A DNA stretch of 60,236 nucleotides from an uncultured Bacteriovoracaceae bacterium (lineage in GTDB: Bacteria > Bdellovibrionota > Bacteriovoracia > Bacteriovoracales > Bacteriovoracaceae): the NCBI GenBank assembly GCA_938017795.1, contig CALIJZ010000007.1, positions 1 through 60,236 on the forward strand. The letters run 5' to 3'. The notes under the pieces are model-generated. The model saw only the letters and a list, made by a program, of their open reading frames with translations. It was not told where the DNA came from and ran no database searches. The stretch's first letter is position 1. Each line of letters opens with the position of its first letter. Shown in pieces: positions 1 through 9,676 of this stretch. The position numbers and the translations under genes were made by a program.

Positions 1-74
1 GGAGTGTTTTAGGAGGGCTTGGTACAGCTTTCATTGCCCAAAAATATCTGCCATTGGATAAAAATGCCCGCTGA
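1..74 (+). CDS. C-terminal end of an unidentified protein (partial)
   Basis: The third forward frame is open from the left edge to a TGA at 72-74, giving the last 23 residues of a protein. The stretch is hydrophobic and glycine-rich (SVLGGLGTAFIAQ) and ends in a charged tail (DKNAR), as in the last membrane segment of an integral membrane protein. The other two forward frames are closed by stops at 10-12 and 56-58. Too little remains to name a family. It ends 50 bases before the next gene, on the same strand. Confidence 0.45.
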   Translation, partial: SVLGGLGTAFIAQKYLPLDKNAR

Positions 75-93
75 ACTTATTAGATAAATAATA

Positions 94-119
94 TATAATA
101 TTTTTATAATCTAACGGAG
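94..119 (+). promoter_or_regulatory. Possible -10 boxes and strong ribosome binding site before the 125 gene
   Basis: The very AT-rich leader holds two TATAAT hexamers, at 94-99 and 105-110. The first has a weak CTGAAC 17 bases upstream (71-76), overlapping the stop of the preceding gene. CGGAGG at 115-120 is a strong Shine-Dalgarno sequence, five bases before the ATG at 125. The AT-richness makes chance TATAAT matches likely, so only the ribosome binding site is secure. Confidence 0.4.
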
Positions 120-124
120 GTATT

Positions 125-1072
125 ATGAAATTTTTAACAACGACTTGTCTTTTAGCACTTATATTTTCTTGTAGTTCACTACGAAATGAAAAAAAGATTG
201 ATCTCGTAAATTACAAACTAGACAATGGAAAAGATTACTCATTTTACCTTAAAACAAATCTTGGAGATAGGTCTCCATCAAGTGTAGGAAATGCAGTTGT
301 TCATCCTTTTAAGGCCCTTGTTAGAAGTTCTGATACTGCAGGAGCAGAGAAAATTATCATGGATTATATTAATCCAAGAATTGGTGGAACTAATTACAAA
401 AGTTTAGATGAATTAAGTAAAACCGAAGAAAGTATTCTTACAGACTTATATATTAAAGTTATTGGAGATCCAACTTTCATAAAAGCAATTAATTTTGATT
501 CTGCTTTGAAAAAAGCTGGAACTGATAATGATTACCACAAAGCAATTCAGGATATTTTATCTGTAGATAATGTAGAGATGACTACAATTACAAAGCGTTT
601 CATGATTGAGGAAGATATTCCTGCTAATGCTTCAGCTGTCTATACTAATAAAAGACTATTGGCAGCAGCTTTTTCTAATACTGATTCTACAGGTAGTTTA
701 CAATCTGTTTTAAAGCCACTTCAAGCTGGGTTTAAAAAAGCAGCTTTGGCAGGAGATGTTGCCAAAAAGATGCAATATAAAGAACTATATCAACTAGCTC
801 TTATTAATGCTGCTGAAACTGGAACGACTTTTATTGGTAAGAATTGTCCTGAAGTATTAACTAAATCAAATGTTATAGCAGGAATGCAGAGACTATTTCC
901 AACTGCAAAAAAAGCTGCACCAAATGCAGATAAGTTTTCTATCTATAGATCAGTTGCTGGTCAAACCTACTTAGATAATCTTGATCCATCAGAATTAGAT
1001 GAGCAAGCAAAAATCAATTGGGAGCATATTGGTCCAGATGGTAAAGGTAAGTGTGGGAGAATTTTAAAATAA
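125..1072 (+). CDS. Putative lipoprotein of unknown function
   Basis: A 315-residue protein. It opens with a short basic and hydrophobic signal ending in a lipobox-like IFSC (Cys16), followed by Ser-Ser, so it is probably lipidated and carried to the outer membrane. I do not recognise a family in the mature part, which looks mostly helical with many Lys, Ala and Asp residues and a cysteine near each end of its last quarter (CPEV, GKCGR). A strong CGGAGG ribosome binding site fixes the start. It lies 15 bases upstream of another, very large lipoprotein gene, so the two are probably co-transcribed and may act together. Substrate or partner cannot be told from sequence. Confidence 0.75.
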   Translation: MKFLTTTCLLALIFSCSSLRNEKKIDLVNYKLDNGKDYSFYLKTNLGDRSPSSVGNAVVHPFKALVRSSDTAGAEKIIMDYINPRIGGTNYKSLDELSKTEESILTDLYIKVIGDPTFIKAINFDSALKKAGTDNDYHKAIQDILSVDNVEMTTITKRFMIEEDIPANASAVYTNKRLLAAAFSNTDSTGSLQSVLKPLQAGFKKAALAGDVAKKMQYKELYQLALINAAETGTTFIGKNCPEVLTKSNVIAGMQRLFPTAKKAAPNADKFSIYRSVAGQTYLDNLDPSELDEQAKINWEHIGPDGKGKCGRILK

Positions 1073-1087
1073 TTCAAAACTACTTCA

Positions 1088-4000
1088 ATGATAAAAAAAA
1101 AACATGCAATAATTATAAGCGTTACTACACTTTTATTTGTTGCATGCTCTAGCATCGTTCAAAATTCAAATTTAAGACTCCCAAAACATTTAGGTCTAGG
1201 CATAACCCATAAATTAAGACAAATTGCATCTGGTGATGAAAAAGCTTTTATGAGTAAATCCTATAATACATGGGATAGATTAAATATTATTGAAAATGAA
1301 CTCCTTCCATTAATCTCTACGACAGATAAGTTTTTATTTCAAAAAACAAGTTTTCCAATTAGTGTGACTGATTATCTTGAGAAGAAAGAATCACCAGCAA
1401 AATTAATGGGGCATTTATCAGATATCATTCAAAAGATGTATCTTGTAAAAAGCCAAATACTTTGGCTGGTTCAAGATAAAATGAAAAAAGTTGGTATTGT
1501 TAATTATGTCGGTTTAAATGTTGATGAAAAAGCTAAAAAAGCTTTTGGTACAGCTAAGGAATCTACTTTAACAAAATTGCAGGAACAATATCTTCAGGTT
1601 TTACCAGGAGTGTACTATTTATATGGACTAGTTGCCCACTTATATGATGAAAAAGATCATAAAGTCTTTAAAAATCAATTTGGTTTTCAGGCACTAGAAG
1701 GATTAAACCTTATAACAAATAAATACTTTTCAAAGTTTTTGTCTAATAAGACAGGTCTAAATATGAAAAGATTAACTTTACCACAAAATACACAAAGCTT
1801 ATTTGCAATAAATGATTCAAATTTTCAAGTTAATGTTTTGAAGTATTTAGAGCATTTCCAGGGTTTTCCAAATAAACAAATCAAAGAACATTTCAATACA
1901 TATTCTACGTATTATCAAAAGTTTGCGGGAACAAATGGTACCTATGCAAATGCTATTAAAGAAACAGTTAAATTTGACTTTACTCAAGATCTACCAGATA
2001 TGGTGTCTTACTCAATGGGACCTGAAGATAAATTTTTAGTAGAATATCTGGCATTAAAAAAGCCAAAAGATGAAAGGCAACTTGCAAAAATAAATCAGTT
2101 CTTAGCTATTCGAGAAATGATGGTGAATTCTTGGGCAATTCAAAGAATGACCAAAAGAGATCAAGCAGAGAAAATTAATGATTGTGGAGATGGTCTTTTA
2201 GCTTACAAACTTTGGAATGATGAAAAATCAACTTATGCTGTTGATTATTTACATACGCTTTGGAATCAAGATTTATATTTAAATACTTTGGATGATTTTT
2301 TTAATCAAATCCGTTCACTTCTCTATAGTGATTCTTTAATTGCCACAGGCATTCATGACGGCGAACTTAATGATAGTGACTTTGAAAAGATGCTCGATAA
2401 AGGTGTGATGGAGTATCAGCAATTTTTAGTTACCCTAATTAGAAATCCTGAGAAGCTTGGAAAACTACCGAGGAAATTGAAAGAAATCTTAAGTGATCCA
2501 TTTTTTCAAGAAGATTTAAAAGGTGCAAAGAATCCAATTAGTGCTATTGCTGATTTCTTCTCAACTGAAGATGCAGTTGAGCTTGAACAAAAAGAATTAA
2601 AAATTAATAAGATTGATTTTATAAATGCTGTCTACTCAGAAGATGATTTAAGTGGAGGTAGGATAAGTGCAGTATTGGCCATGGATGCTTATAGTGTTAG
2701 GAAAAGAAATTTATTGAAATATTTTTTAGGTATTTTTGTTGGAGCACTTGAGACAGTAAAGAAATATCCAGAAGAAGATAGAGAGTTTTATATAACTAAA
2801 AAAGACTTACTTGAAATAGAAACTTATTTTGAAAAACTGATTGATAAAAACTGGGGTAGTCAATGGGTTGAGGACATGACGGCTAAGATTGATGAAAAAC
2901 TTCATCCTTTGCTAGATAATATTACGCAGAATAATTATGACAAGAAGTTTCAATCATTGCAGAATTTTCTAACTAAAAATATTAAACACGCTATATTATT
3001 GACTGATTATTTTAAGAAAAACCCAAGGGGAAAAGCAAAAGGAGCACAACGGAATAAGTTTCCTTCTAATTATAGCTTACCAGTAACTTCTCCAATGTTA
3101 ATCCAAAGTATTATTATTAAGGATCAAATTTTTTGTAAGCATGGAGCATGTAAAAGAATTGATGATTTATTATTTAATAATCAATATTTTGCTCAAGAGT
3201 TAATGAGTGAGTTGTCTGAGAAACTTCAAGAGAAATTCAGAAATTCTTCAAAAATTATTAAGATGTTGAATGAAGACTTGAGTTTGGCCCAAGAATTTGA
3301 GATGACTGATGAAATTTGGAAAATTTTGACCTCAGTTTTATTAGATATGAAAAAAGAACATGAGCTTTCTGCCCAGGAATACCAAGATGTTGTATTTAAA
3401 TATGGTGATGATCATCTTTTTAGAAATAAGATTTATCAAGATAATACGAGAGTAGCCAAACTTCCTATCGACCCTAAGTTGTTAAAAGATGGTTTAAGTA
3501 AAGAAGGATTAGAATCAGAAAATTGTAGTGCATTAGTTGAGAATGATGAATGTCGAGATTTAGAAAGCTCAGATGAACAAGTAGTTCAAATGAGTGGAGA
3601 GCATGATTCAAAGAAAGAAAATGAAACTAGTGATTATAATATTCATGATAAAAGAATTTTAACCAAAAATTTTCAGCTTCATCATATTGCTAAAAAATTA
3701 GGTTTTTCAGATTTTGATCCTAAAAAAGGAAATCAATTAATTAAGTCAGCAAGAATTCAAGAATTACTTGCTATTATTTATATAGATAAACTCTTAGAAA
3801 TTGAACCATTTTTTTCAACGGTGATAGAAGAGAAAACCAAAGAATGGGGCGGCAATTCTAAACATACAGTCATTCGAGATATTACATTTTTGAAGAAGTT
3901 TTCAAAAATTGTAATTGGAACTAAGGAAATCCCAGGAACTTCTGAGTTAAAGGAGATTTTTGCAACTGTAGTGAAAGATGCGAGTTATCTTGGAGATAAT

Positions 4001-5707
4001 AAAGAAATAAAAAGTTTTTGCCACGCAAAATATTCTGAATATGGCACAGATGATAATTTTGATAAATTATTTACAAAAACTAAAAATATAAGAGAAAGAA
4101 TTATTGCACAAAATCCAGAGATCAATTCTGCAAATGAAGAGATGAGATGGAAAATAGAAAAAGTTCGAGTTATATACGAAAAATCAATGCTCTATATTGG
4201 TGGAGGAATGATTGTTATGATGATTGCCTTTGGTGGTCTTGCTGCTATTGGTTTTCCGTTCTTTTCTACGATTTTCACTAATCTACTTTTTATAAAATTT
4301 ACTTCATATTTCTTTTTAGGTGTCATGGTTTATGAATTGGGATATGGATTATTATACTTACCTCCTCAACTTGATATGCAAAGAAGTATTGTCTCGGCCC
4401 ATAATTTAAAGACTACTAAGAATATGAGCTTAGAACATATTTACTCTATAGATACTTTTGATAGAATTAAAAAAGAATGGGGGCAAGCAAAGTTTGATAT
4501 GTGGTTTGCGGCCATTTTTGCTGTTACTGATTTAGCAGCATTAAAACTAGTATATAGACAAAAAATGTTGGCCAAGGCAATACCTCAAGATGCCCATTTA
4601 TTAAAAGTTACGCGTTCAGAAAGAGTTCGACAAAATATTCGACAAAACAACGAATATTATGAATCTTTGAGTCGTTGGAAAAAGCAATGGTATAATATTA
4701 GGAAAGAGTATAGATGGGGAAATAAAACTGCACGGAAGATGACTGAAAAAGAAATTGCAAATATTACTTATGATACTTTACGACACTCTGTGGAAAACTC
4801 TGATGTTCCCTACAAAGGATTGAAAAAATCTCAATTCCCTGGGCTTGAAAATGTTGATTATCGAATTAAAAACTTTTTACACCTTGTATTAGAAATTAAT
4901 AAAAAAATGGAAGTTAGGTTTTTAAATTCTATTAAAGGGAAATGGGGGATTTTTTCAAAAGGTGATCTTAAGAAACAATTAAAGAAAGCTAATCAAGCAA
5001 TTGACAATATTTCTTCTGCAGTTCAAAAAGCTAACCCTGAAAAGATTGCTGAAATGAAAGCAGCGATAAAGAAATTGGACGATTTAAAAGTTCCCGAGAA
5101 ATTTGAAATCACTGAAAGAGAAATTGGCCCAGCCACTCATCAATTTATTGATGAATATTTAGAATCTATGACTGATTTCTTTGACGTAATGTATAAAAAT
5201 GAAAAAATTCTTCCTAAGTCTTACACAAATAAAACGATCACTAAGAGTTATAAGGAATTTTCCGAAATGGCGGGATTAAGAGTTTTTAGCTCAGAAAGTA
5301 CTGAATACGCAATAGGGATTATCAAGAAAAACCCGGAGGATATTGGTAAATACTTTGATGAATGGATGGAAACAGTCGTAAATAAAAGTAGGAAAAAAGT
5401 AGATGGTTCTGATATTGATGTTAAAAAAATTGTTGATGAAGTTGTTACATCGAGAACACCAGCTGAATTTATATTTGAGATGTTTTTAGAAACATCATGG
5501 GATGCAGCAAAAATAAAATATGCCAAAAGAAAACCAGATTCATTTTTAGCTTCAATTTTCGATGAGGTAAGAAGTGTTCGAGAAATTAAAGAAACAGTCA
5601 CATCTTTGTATAGACAAATCTATATTAAAAAGAAAGCTAGAACAGCTAGGATTGATAGAGTTGTTGATCAACTCATATTAAACGATATTCAAAAAGTTAA
5701 ACTCTAA
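1088..5707 (+). CDS. Very large (1539 aa) putative lipoprotein with internal membrane segments
   Basis: A signal with the lipobox-like FVAC (Cys20) starts the protein, so it is predicted to be a lipoprotein. The next ~1000 residues are mostly charged, probably helical and low in cysteine, with an acidic Ser/Glu-rich linker near 815-850. At about 1034-1094 lies a strongly hydrophobic stretch with two or three likely membrane helices (starting YIGGGMIVMM), and a weaker one follows near 1138-1155. The C-terminal 350 residues are again charged and helical, with a conspicuous run of Lys/Arg. I recognise no family. No Shine-Dalgarno is evident before the ATG, so translation may be coupled to the gene 15 bases upstream. 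Its stop shares one base with the start of the downstream dehydrogenase gene (TAATG). Confidence 0.75.
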   Translation: MIKKKHAIIISVTTLLFVACSSIVQNSNLRLPKHLGLGITHKLRQIASGDEKAFMSKSYNTWDRLNIIENELLPLISTTDKFLFQKTSFPISVTDYLEKKESPAKLMGHLSDIIQKMYLVKSQILWLVQDKMKKVGIVNYVGLNVDEKAKKAFGTAKESTLTKLQEQYLQVLPGVYYLYGLVAHLYDEKDHKVFKNQFGFQALEGLNLITNKYFSKFLSNKTGLNMKRLTLPQNTQSLFAINDSNFQVNVLKYLEHFQGFPNKQIKEHFNTYSTYYQKFAGTNGTYANAIKETVKFDFTQDLPDMVSYSMGPEDKFLVEYLALKKPKDERQLAKINQFLAIREMMVNSWAIQRMTKRDQAEKINDCGDGLLAYKLWNDEKSTYAVDYLHTLWNQDLYLNTLDDFFNQIRSLLYSDSLIATGIHDGELNDSDFEKMLDKGVMEYQQFLVTLIRNPEKLGKLPRKLKEILSDPFFQEDLKGAKNPISAIADFFSTEDAVELEQKELKINKIDFINAVYSEDDLSGGRISAVLAMDAYSVRKRNLLKYFLGIFVGALETVKKYPEEDREFYITKKDLLEIETYFEKLIDKNWGSQWVEDMTAKIDEKLHPLLDNITQNNYDKKFQSLQNFLTKNIKHAILLTDYFKKNPRGKAKGAQRNKFPSNYSLPVTSPMLIQSIIIKDQIFCKHGACKRIDDLLFNNQYFAQELMSELSEKLQEKFRNSSKIIKMLNEDLSLAQEFEMTDEIWKILTSVLLDMKKEHELSAQEYQDVVFKYGDDHLFRNKIYQDNTRVAKLPIDPKLLKDGLSKEGLESENCSALVENDECRDLESSDEQVVQMSGEHDSKKENETSDYNIHDKRILTKNFQLHHIAKKLGFSDFDPKKGNQLIKSARIQELLAIIYIDKLLEIEPFFSTVIEEKTKEWGGNSKHTVIRDITFLKKFSKIVIGTKEIPGTSELKEIFATVVKDASYLGDNKEIKSFCHAKYSEYGTDDNFDKLFTKTKNIRERIIAQNPEINSANEEMRWKIEKVRVIYEKSMLYIGGGMIVMMIAFGGLAAIGFPFFSTIFTNLLFIKFTSYFFLGVMVYELGYGLLYLPPQLDMQRSIVSAHNLKTTKNMSLEHIYSIDTFDRIKKEWGQAKFDMWFAAIFAVTDLAALKLVYRQKMLAKAIPQDAHLLKVTRSERVRQNIRQNNEYYESLSRWKKQWYNIRKEYRWGNKTARKMTEKEIANITYDTLRHSVENSDVPYKGLKKSQFPGLENVDYRIKNFLHLVLEINKKMEVRFLNSIKGKWGIFSKGDLKKQLKKANQAIDNISSAVQKANPEKIAEMKAAIKKLDDLKVPEKFEITEREIGPATHQFIDEYLESMTDFFDVMYKNEKILPKSYTNKTITKSYKEFSEMAGLRVFSSESTEYAIGIIKKNPEDIGKYFDEWMETVVNKSRKKVDGSDIDVKKIVDEVVTSRTPAEFIFEMFLETSWDAAKIKYAKRKPDSFLASIFDEVRSVREIKETVTSLYRQIYIKKKARTARIDRVVDQLILNDIQKVKL

Positions 5708-6465
5708 TGATTGATCATAAGAAAGTGGTGTTTATTACTGGTGGCTCTTCTGGCATCGGTGAAGCTCTGTGTAAAAAATTTTTAGATGAAAATTATATTG
5801 TAGGAACTTGTGGTAGAAGTAGAGAGAAATTTTTTAAATCATCCTTGAACTTAAAAAAAAATATTCATTTTATTGAATGTGATATCACAGATGAGAGAAA
5901 AACCAATGAAATGTTTGATGGTTTTTTTCAAGACTTTGGTCTTGATGTTTTTATAGCAAATGCTGGAATTGGCATTGCTAATAAGCAATCAGAATATAAT
6001 TCTGAACTTGATAAAAAAATAACACTTGCTAATGTAAACGGGTTCCTCAATTCTCTTGGACCGGCAATTAAATTTTTTGAATCACAAAATCATGGAAAAA
6101 TTGCAACTATTTCTTCCTTGGGGGGACTATTTGGTTTGCCTAGAAATGCAGCCTATTGTGCCTCTAAAGCCTTTGTGAAGACTTATTCTGATTCTTTAAC
6201 ATATGATTTAAGAAAGAATAATATTGATGTAATTTGTATCTACCCTGGCTATGTTAAGACTCCCTTAACAGAGAACAATAATCATCCTATGCCATTTCTA
6301 ATGGATGCTTCAGAAGTAGCTAATAGGATTTTTAAATCAATTGAAAGAAATAGTAAAAGCAATTTATATTTTCCATTTCCGTTCGCAACTGTTTCAAGGC
6401 TTCTAGCTGTTCTTCCTAGAAGCCTTAGATCTTTTATCTTAAAAAAAATAGTGAAATTTAACTAA
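5707..6465 (+). CDS. Short-chain dehydrogenase/reductase (SDR)
   Basis: A 252-residue classical SDR, predicted to be a cytosolic NAD(P)(H)-dependent oxidoreductase. The cofactor motif TGGSSGIG is at 11-18, the NAG motif at 85-87, the catalytic Ser at about 136-137, and the YxxxK pair is Tyr150/Lys154, followed by a PGYVKT motif. Length is typical. The substrate cannot be deduced. The C-terminus is basic and hydrophobic (RSFILKKIVKF), which may place it at the membrane, as in SDRs acting on lipids. Its ATG overlaps the stop of the preceding large lipoprotein gene by one base, so it is translationally coupled. Its 3' end overlaps the convergent S41 peptidase gene by 8 bases. Confidence 0.88.
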   Translation: MIDHKKVVFITGGSSGIGEALCKKFLDENYIVGTCGRSREKFFKSSLNLKKNIHFIECDITDERKTNEMFDGFFQDFGLDVFIANAGIGIANKQSEYNSELDKKITLANVNGFLNSLGPAIKFFESQNHGKIATISSLGGLFGLPRNAAYCASKAFVKTYSDSLTYDLRKNNIDVICIYPGYVKTPLTENNNHPMPFLMDASEVANRIFKSIERNSKSNLYFPFPFATVSRLLAVLPRSLRSFILKKIVKFN

Positions 6466-8353
6466 TCTTCTTTTCTTTTTTCTTTTCTTCTTTAACTTCT
6501 GGCTTTACGAATTGCTCAAAAGCTTTCTCTATGACTTTTTCAAATTTATTACCCTGCATTTCATATGTTTTAATTTTAACATCAGGTATGATTCCATTAT
6601 TTTCAATATAATCTTTTTGATCACGAGACCTAACTAATAATGACTCAGTTTGCCTAATGATAAGATTACTATTGGGGGCCTGTATATGTTGAGTTACATT
6701 TCCACCAGCACCCATTGTCTGAGATCCTACGATACTTCCAAGCTTATTATCCTGAATCATGGCAGAGAAGATATCACACATAGAAGCACACATTTCATTG
6801 ACTAATAAAACAAAATTAAAAGGATATGCTTTCTTTTCAACTATAAGCTCCTTATTAGGAGTCATTTGAAGAGGGAAAAGGCTAGTGATTAGCAGTTCCT
6901 GAGATAGAATTTCATTTTTAGCTCTTTTGGCCATTAAAGTTTCGAATGTACGTCTAGCAATTTCTTTTTCAGCATCAGATTTTGCAGAGAGTGATTTGGT
7001 TTCAAAATTATCTAACCACGTTTCATTAATTTTAAGTTTTATAGTAGGAAGTTCTAATTTTTTAGAAGTCATGGCCTGAGCTAATTTTGTTCCAAGAGTT
7101 AAAGATCCTCCTCCATTATTTAGCATGTCGATCACAACATTTTGAACATCGAAGTCAATGAAGTATTTTAGAGTCTTTTTGAATTCTTTAATAATATCTG
7201 CTTCATCACCACCTGGAGAAAATGAATGTAACCTGATCACACCAATTTTTGTTTTAATTCCTTTAACACTTTTATATGTTGTGTAAGCCTTATAATGAGA
7301 AGTATGAGGAACATGATGAGCAATTGCAGGTATGAATCTATCCTTTTTCATTACTTGAATTATATCTTTGGGATCGTGAGCAATAGGTTCTAAATACGCC
7401 TTCATTAATTCAATGAATGTCCAGACATCTAGATCAGCTTGTTTTTGAAAAGTCTGAGCTAAGTTTTGAACCTGAAATTGATCAAAGGCAATTGAATTAA
7501 TTTCTTTAAAGTTTTTTGTTTTTGCAATAATAGATTTTACATTTTCTAAAGAAATTGATTTTAAAGCTACAAATTGAGTTAAGGTTTCTAATTGTTTGTA
7601 ATCTTCATCAGAGATTGAAAGATTATAACTTGCTCCAACTTGTGCTTTCTTTTTTTCCTCTTGAGCTTTAGTTTGTTCTTGTCTAAAAGTTACAAAGTCT
7701 TTTGTCACCCATGGAAGAGTAATATCTAATGTTTCTTCTCCTCTTTTAATAGTAAGAGTTGCATCTTGATTTTTCGAAAAAGCATTGAAATATGATCTTC
7801 TAGTAAAGATTTTTCCCATTAAGGCAGTATAATTTGCTTGCTTATGACCAAGGTTTCTATTTTTGGTCAAATGAGTATCGATATAAGTGATCAACTCCAC
7901 TCCATCAATTTTTTCAATACTGTCACCAACTTTAAGAGGGTAGTGAGAGCCTTTTTTAATTGTTGGTAATAATTCAGATATGAGATAAGCATCTTTGACT
8001 CTTTTGCCTTTAAAACCTAAATAAGAAATTTTTGTTCTACCAGGTAAACTCGAAATAGGAATATCTCCAGAAGTGTGAGCATCTTTAAATTCTGCAATGA
8101 AGCTCATCATAAGTTGATAAAATGTTTCATTACTTTGATCAAGCATTGCTTGTTTCATATATTGTTGCTTAAGTTCTGAATACTTAAATGAAAAGTTTTT
8201 TTCCTTTAAGTTTCTTGGTGCGTAATTTTGGTCAAATTTTGAGTATAGCCAAAACATATCAGCTACTCGCTCTGATTGGTTTAATTGTCTTCTTGGCCCT
8301 GGAGAGCAAGAAATGAAGCCCATAACGATGGCAATGATTAATAACTTAGACAT
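6458..8353 (-). CDS. S41 family (tail-specific protease-like) peptidase, lipoprotein
   Basis: A 631-residue protein with a lipoprotein signal (FISC, Cys16). A PDZ-like segment (KVGDSIEKIDG) lies in the first third. The S41 core is towards the C-terminus: LNNGGGS, then NEMCASMCDIFSAM with the likely nucleophile Ser, then GSQTMGAGG. In Ctp/Prc-type members the last motif carries the catalytic Lys (G-K-G); here an Ala is found, so it may belong to the S41 branch that uses a Ser/His/Glu arrangement. The tail is a Lys/Glu-rich low-complexity stretch. AGGAG lies 6 bases before the ATG. Probably acts in the periplasm or at the outer membrane. It overlaps the convergent SDR gene by 8 bases. Confidence 0.85.
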   Translation of the reverse strand: MSKLLIIAIVMGFISCSPGPRRQLNQSERVADMFWLYSKFDQNYAPRNLKEKNFSFKYSELKQQYMKQAMLDQSNETFYQLMMSFIAEFKDAHTSGDIPISSLPGRTKISYLGFKGKRVKDAYLISELLPTIKKGSHYPLKVGDSIEKIDGVELITYIDTHLTKNRNLGHKQANYTALMGKIFTRRSYFNAFSKNQDATLTIKRGEETLDITLPWVTKDFVTFRQEQTKAQEEKKKAQVGASYNLSISDEDYKQLETLTQFVALKSISLENVKSIIAKTKNFKEINSIAFDQFQVQNLAQTFQKQADLDVWTFIELMKAYLEPIAHDPKDIIQVMKKDRFIPAIAHHVPHTSHYKAYTTYKSVKGIKTKIGVIRLHSFSPGGDEADIIKEFKKTLKYFIDFDVQNVVIDMLNNGGGSLTLGTKLAQAMTSKKLELPTIKLKINETWLDNFETKSLSAKSDAEKEIARRTFETLMAKRAKNEILSQELLITSLFPLQMTPNKELIVEKKAYPFNFVLLVNEMCASMCDIFSAMIQDNKLGSIVGSQTMGAGGNVTQHIQAPNSNLIIRQTESLLVRSRDQKDYIENNGIIPDVKIKTYEMQGNKFEKVIEKAFEQFVKPEVKEEKKKEKKIS

Positions 8354-8463
8354 TGAATCTCCTCAAATAATGTTTTGAAGTTATAAAATACCTGAGCTTT
8401 GAGGGTGAGTAAAAGGTCTAAGTCAAAATGTCAGAACTTACCAGAAGAGAAAATAGTATTAGT

Positions 8464-9669
8464 TTATGTAAGTGAGTATGTATTATCGTAATACTCTTTT
8501 AATAAATGGTAACGATCTGCAATTAAAGGAGTACTAGTCATAAGATCTACCTCTAAAAAATCATTTAATATGCTGGCATAAATTTTTCTAAAATCTAAAT
8601 TAGTTTCAATATTTTTTCTCTTATCCCATTTTGTAATATCAGGATAATGGCCAAAGACTTTCTTGCTAAGCGAACCACCAATTAAAAATTGAACGCCAGA
8701 AGTTCCATGATCATTTCCATTACTATTATTTTCATATGCTCTTCTTCCAAACTCTGAGTAAGTCATGATGAGAGAATCTTCAAAAATCCCTAAGGCCTTA
8801 AGGCCATCGACTAGAGATTTTAAACCATCATTTAGATTTGTCATGAGTCCTTGATGCCTTGTGAGTAACTCCTTATGTGTATCAAACCCTCCTGTTTTAA
8901 TTTTAAAAACTGGAATATGTGTTTCCTTATTAGAAATAAGAGATAGAGCTGTTTTAATATCTTGGCTAAATTTTGTATCATTAAATTCAACCTTGTTTAA
9001 ATCACTTAGACTATCAAAACTTAAATCCAAATCAGCAATGAACTTATTTAACTCTCTCAGTTTTGGGTCCATATGTTGAGGAGGCAGTTCTTTTATTTGT
9101 TTTTGAAATTTGAGAAAACTTTGTAATTGATTTATAACTAATGATTTATTTTCCTGACCACTCAAGACTCCATGCTCATTTGAGCCTAAAACAGTTCCTA
9201 AAGGTCCAGTATGATTTAATTGAAAATGATTATGAACTTCTGAAATCCAACCCTGGTGAGAATGAACACTTGATCCTTTCTCCCAAGTCTTAATTTGATG
9301 AAAATGTGATAATGAGCTTTGTGAATCCTTTACACCTATTCCTAATATTGGAATTAAGTTTCCTTGAGAGTGTAGTGAAGCAAGATCTGATAAATAGGGA
9401 TTAAAAGCAATTTCTTGTCCTGAATTTGAGTAAAATGTGTTTTTGAACAGTGTTTCATTCAGAAAACTATTTGGTCTCATTTTTTTTATTTCATTAAATT
9501 GAGATAATGGAATGAGTGTATTAATTCCATCGTTTCCTCCAGAGAGTTCAATCAGAAACAAGTATTTCTTTTGGGACGGTTTTGAGAAGCTCATACCTGT
9601 GAACGGGCAAGCGAGGGTAATCAAACCAGCAGAGCTTAATTGTAAAAAATCTCTTCTTGATATACTCAT
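8464..9669 (-). CDS. DUF1501 family protein, Tat-exported
   Basis: The chosen ATG gives 401 residues beginning MSISRRDFLQLSS, a twin-arginine signal followed by a hydrophobic core. An upstream TTG (9705) would add 12 residues in front of the Tat motif and is less likely. The mature part shows the DUF1501 hallmarks ELSGGNDGINTL, GIGVKDSQSSLSHF near a hallmark His, FDTHKELLTRHQ, YSEFGRR and DHGTSGVQFLIGG, which resemble alkaline-phosphatase-superfamily metal motifs. The function of the family is not established. It lies directly after a DUF1800 gene, with 7 bases of overlap if the TTG start were used on this strand's coupling region; this DUF1800-DUF1501 pairing is widely conserved, and the two products are expected to work together outside the cytoplasm. 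Confidence 0.9.
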   Translation of the reverse strand: MSISRRDFLQLSSAGLITLACPFTGMSFSKPSQKKYLFLIELSGGNDGINTLIPLSQFNEIKKMRPNSFLNETLFKNTFYSNSGQEIAFNPYLSDLASLHSQGNLIPILGIGVKDSQSSLSHFHQIKTWEKGSSVHSHQGWISEVHNHFQLNHTGPLGTVLGSNEHGVLSGQENKSLVINQLQSFLKFQKQIKELPPQHMDPKLRELNKFIADLDLSFDSLSDLNKVEFNDTKFSQDIKTALSLISNKETHIPVFKIKTGGFDTHKELLTRHQGLMTNLNDGLKSLVDGLKALGIFEDSLIMTYSEFGRRAYENNSNGNDHGTSGVQFLIGGSLSKKVFGHYPDITKWDKRKNIETNLDFRKIYASILNDFLEVDLMTSTPLIADRYHLLKEYYDNTYSLT

Positions 9670-9676
9670 AGTAAAT

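Noticed and set aside
5248..5601. Minus-strand frame of 117 codons inside the giant lipoprotein gene
   Set aside because: Antisense to a long well-supported gene, Ser/Thr/Ile-rich as expected from reverse reading of Lys/Glu/Asp codons, and no ribosome binding site is obvious.
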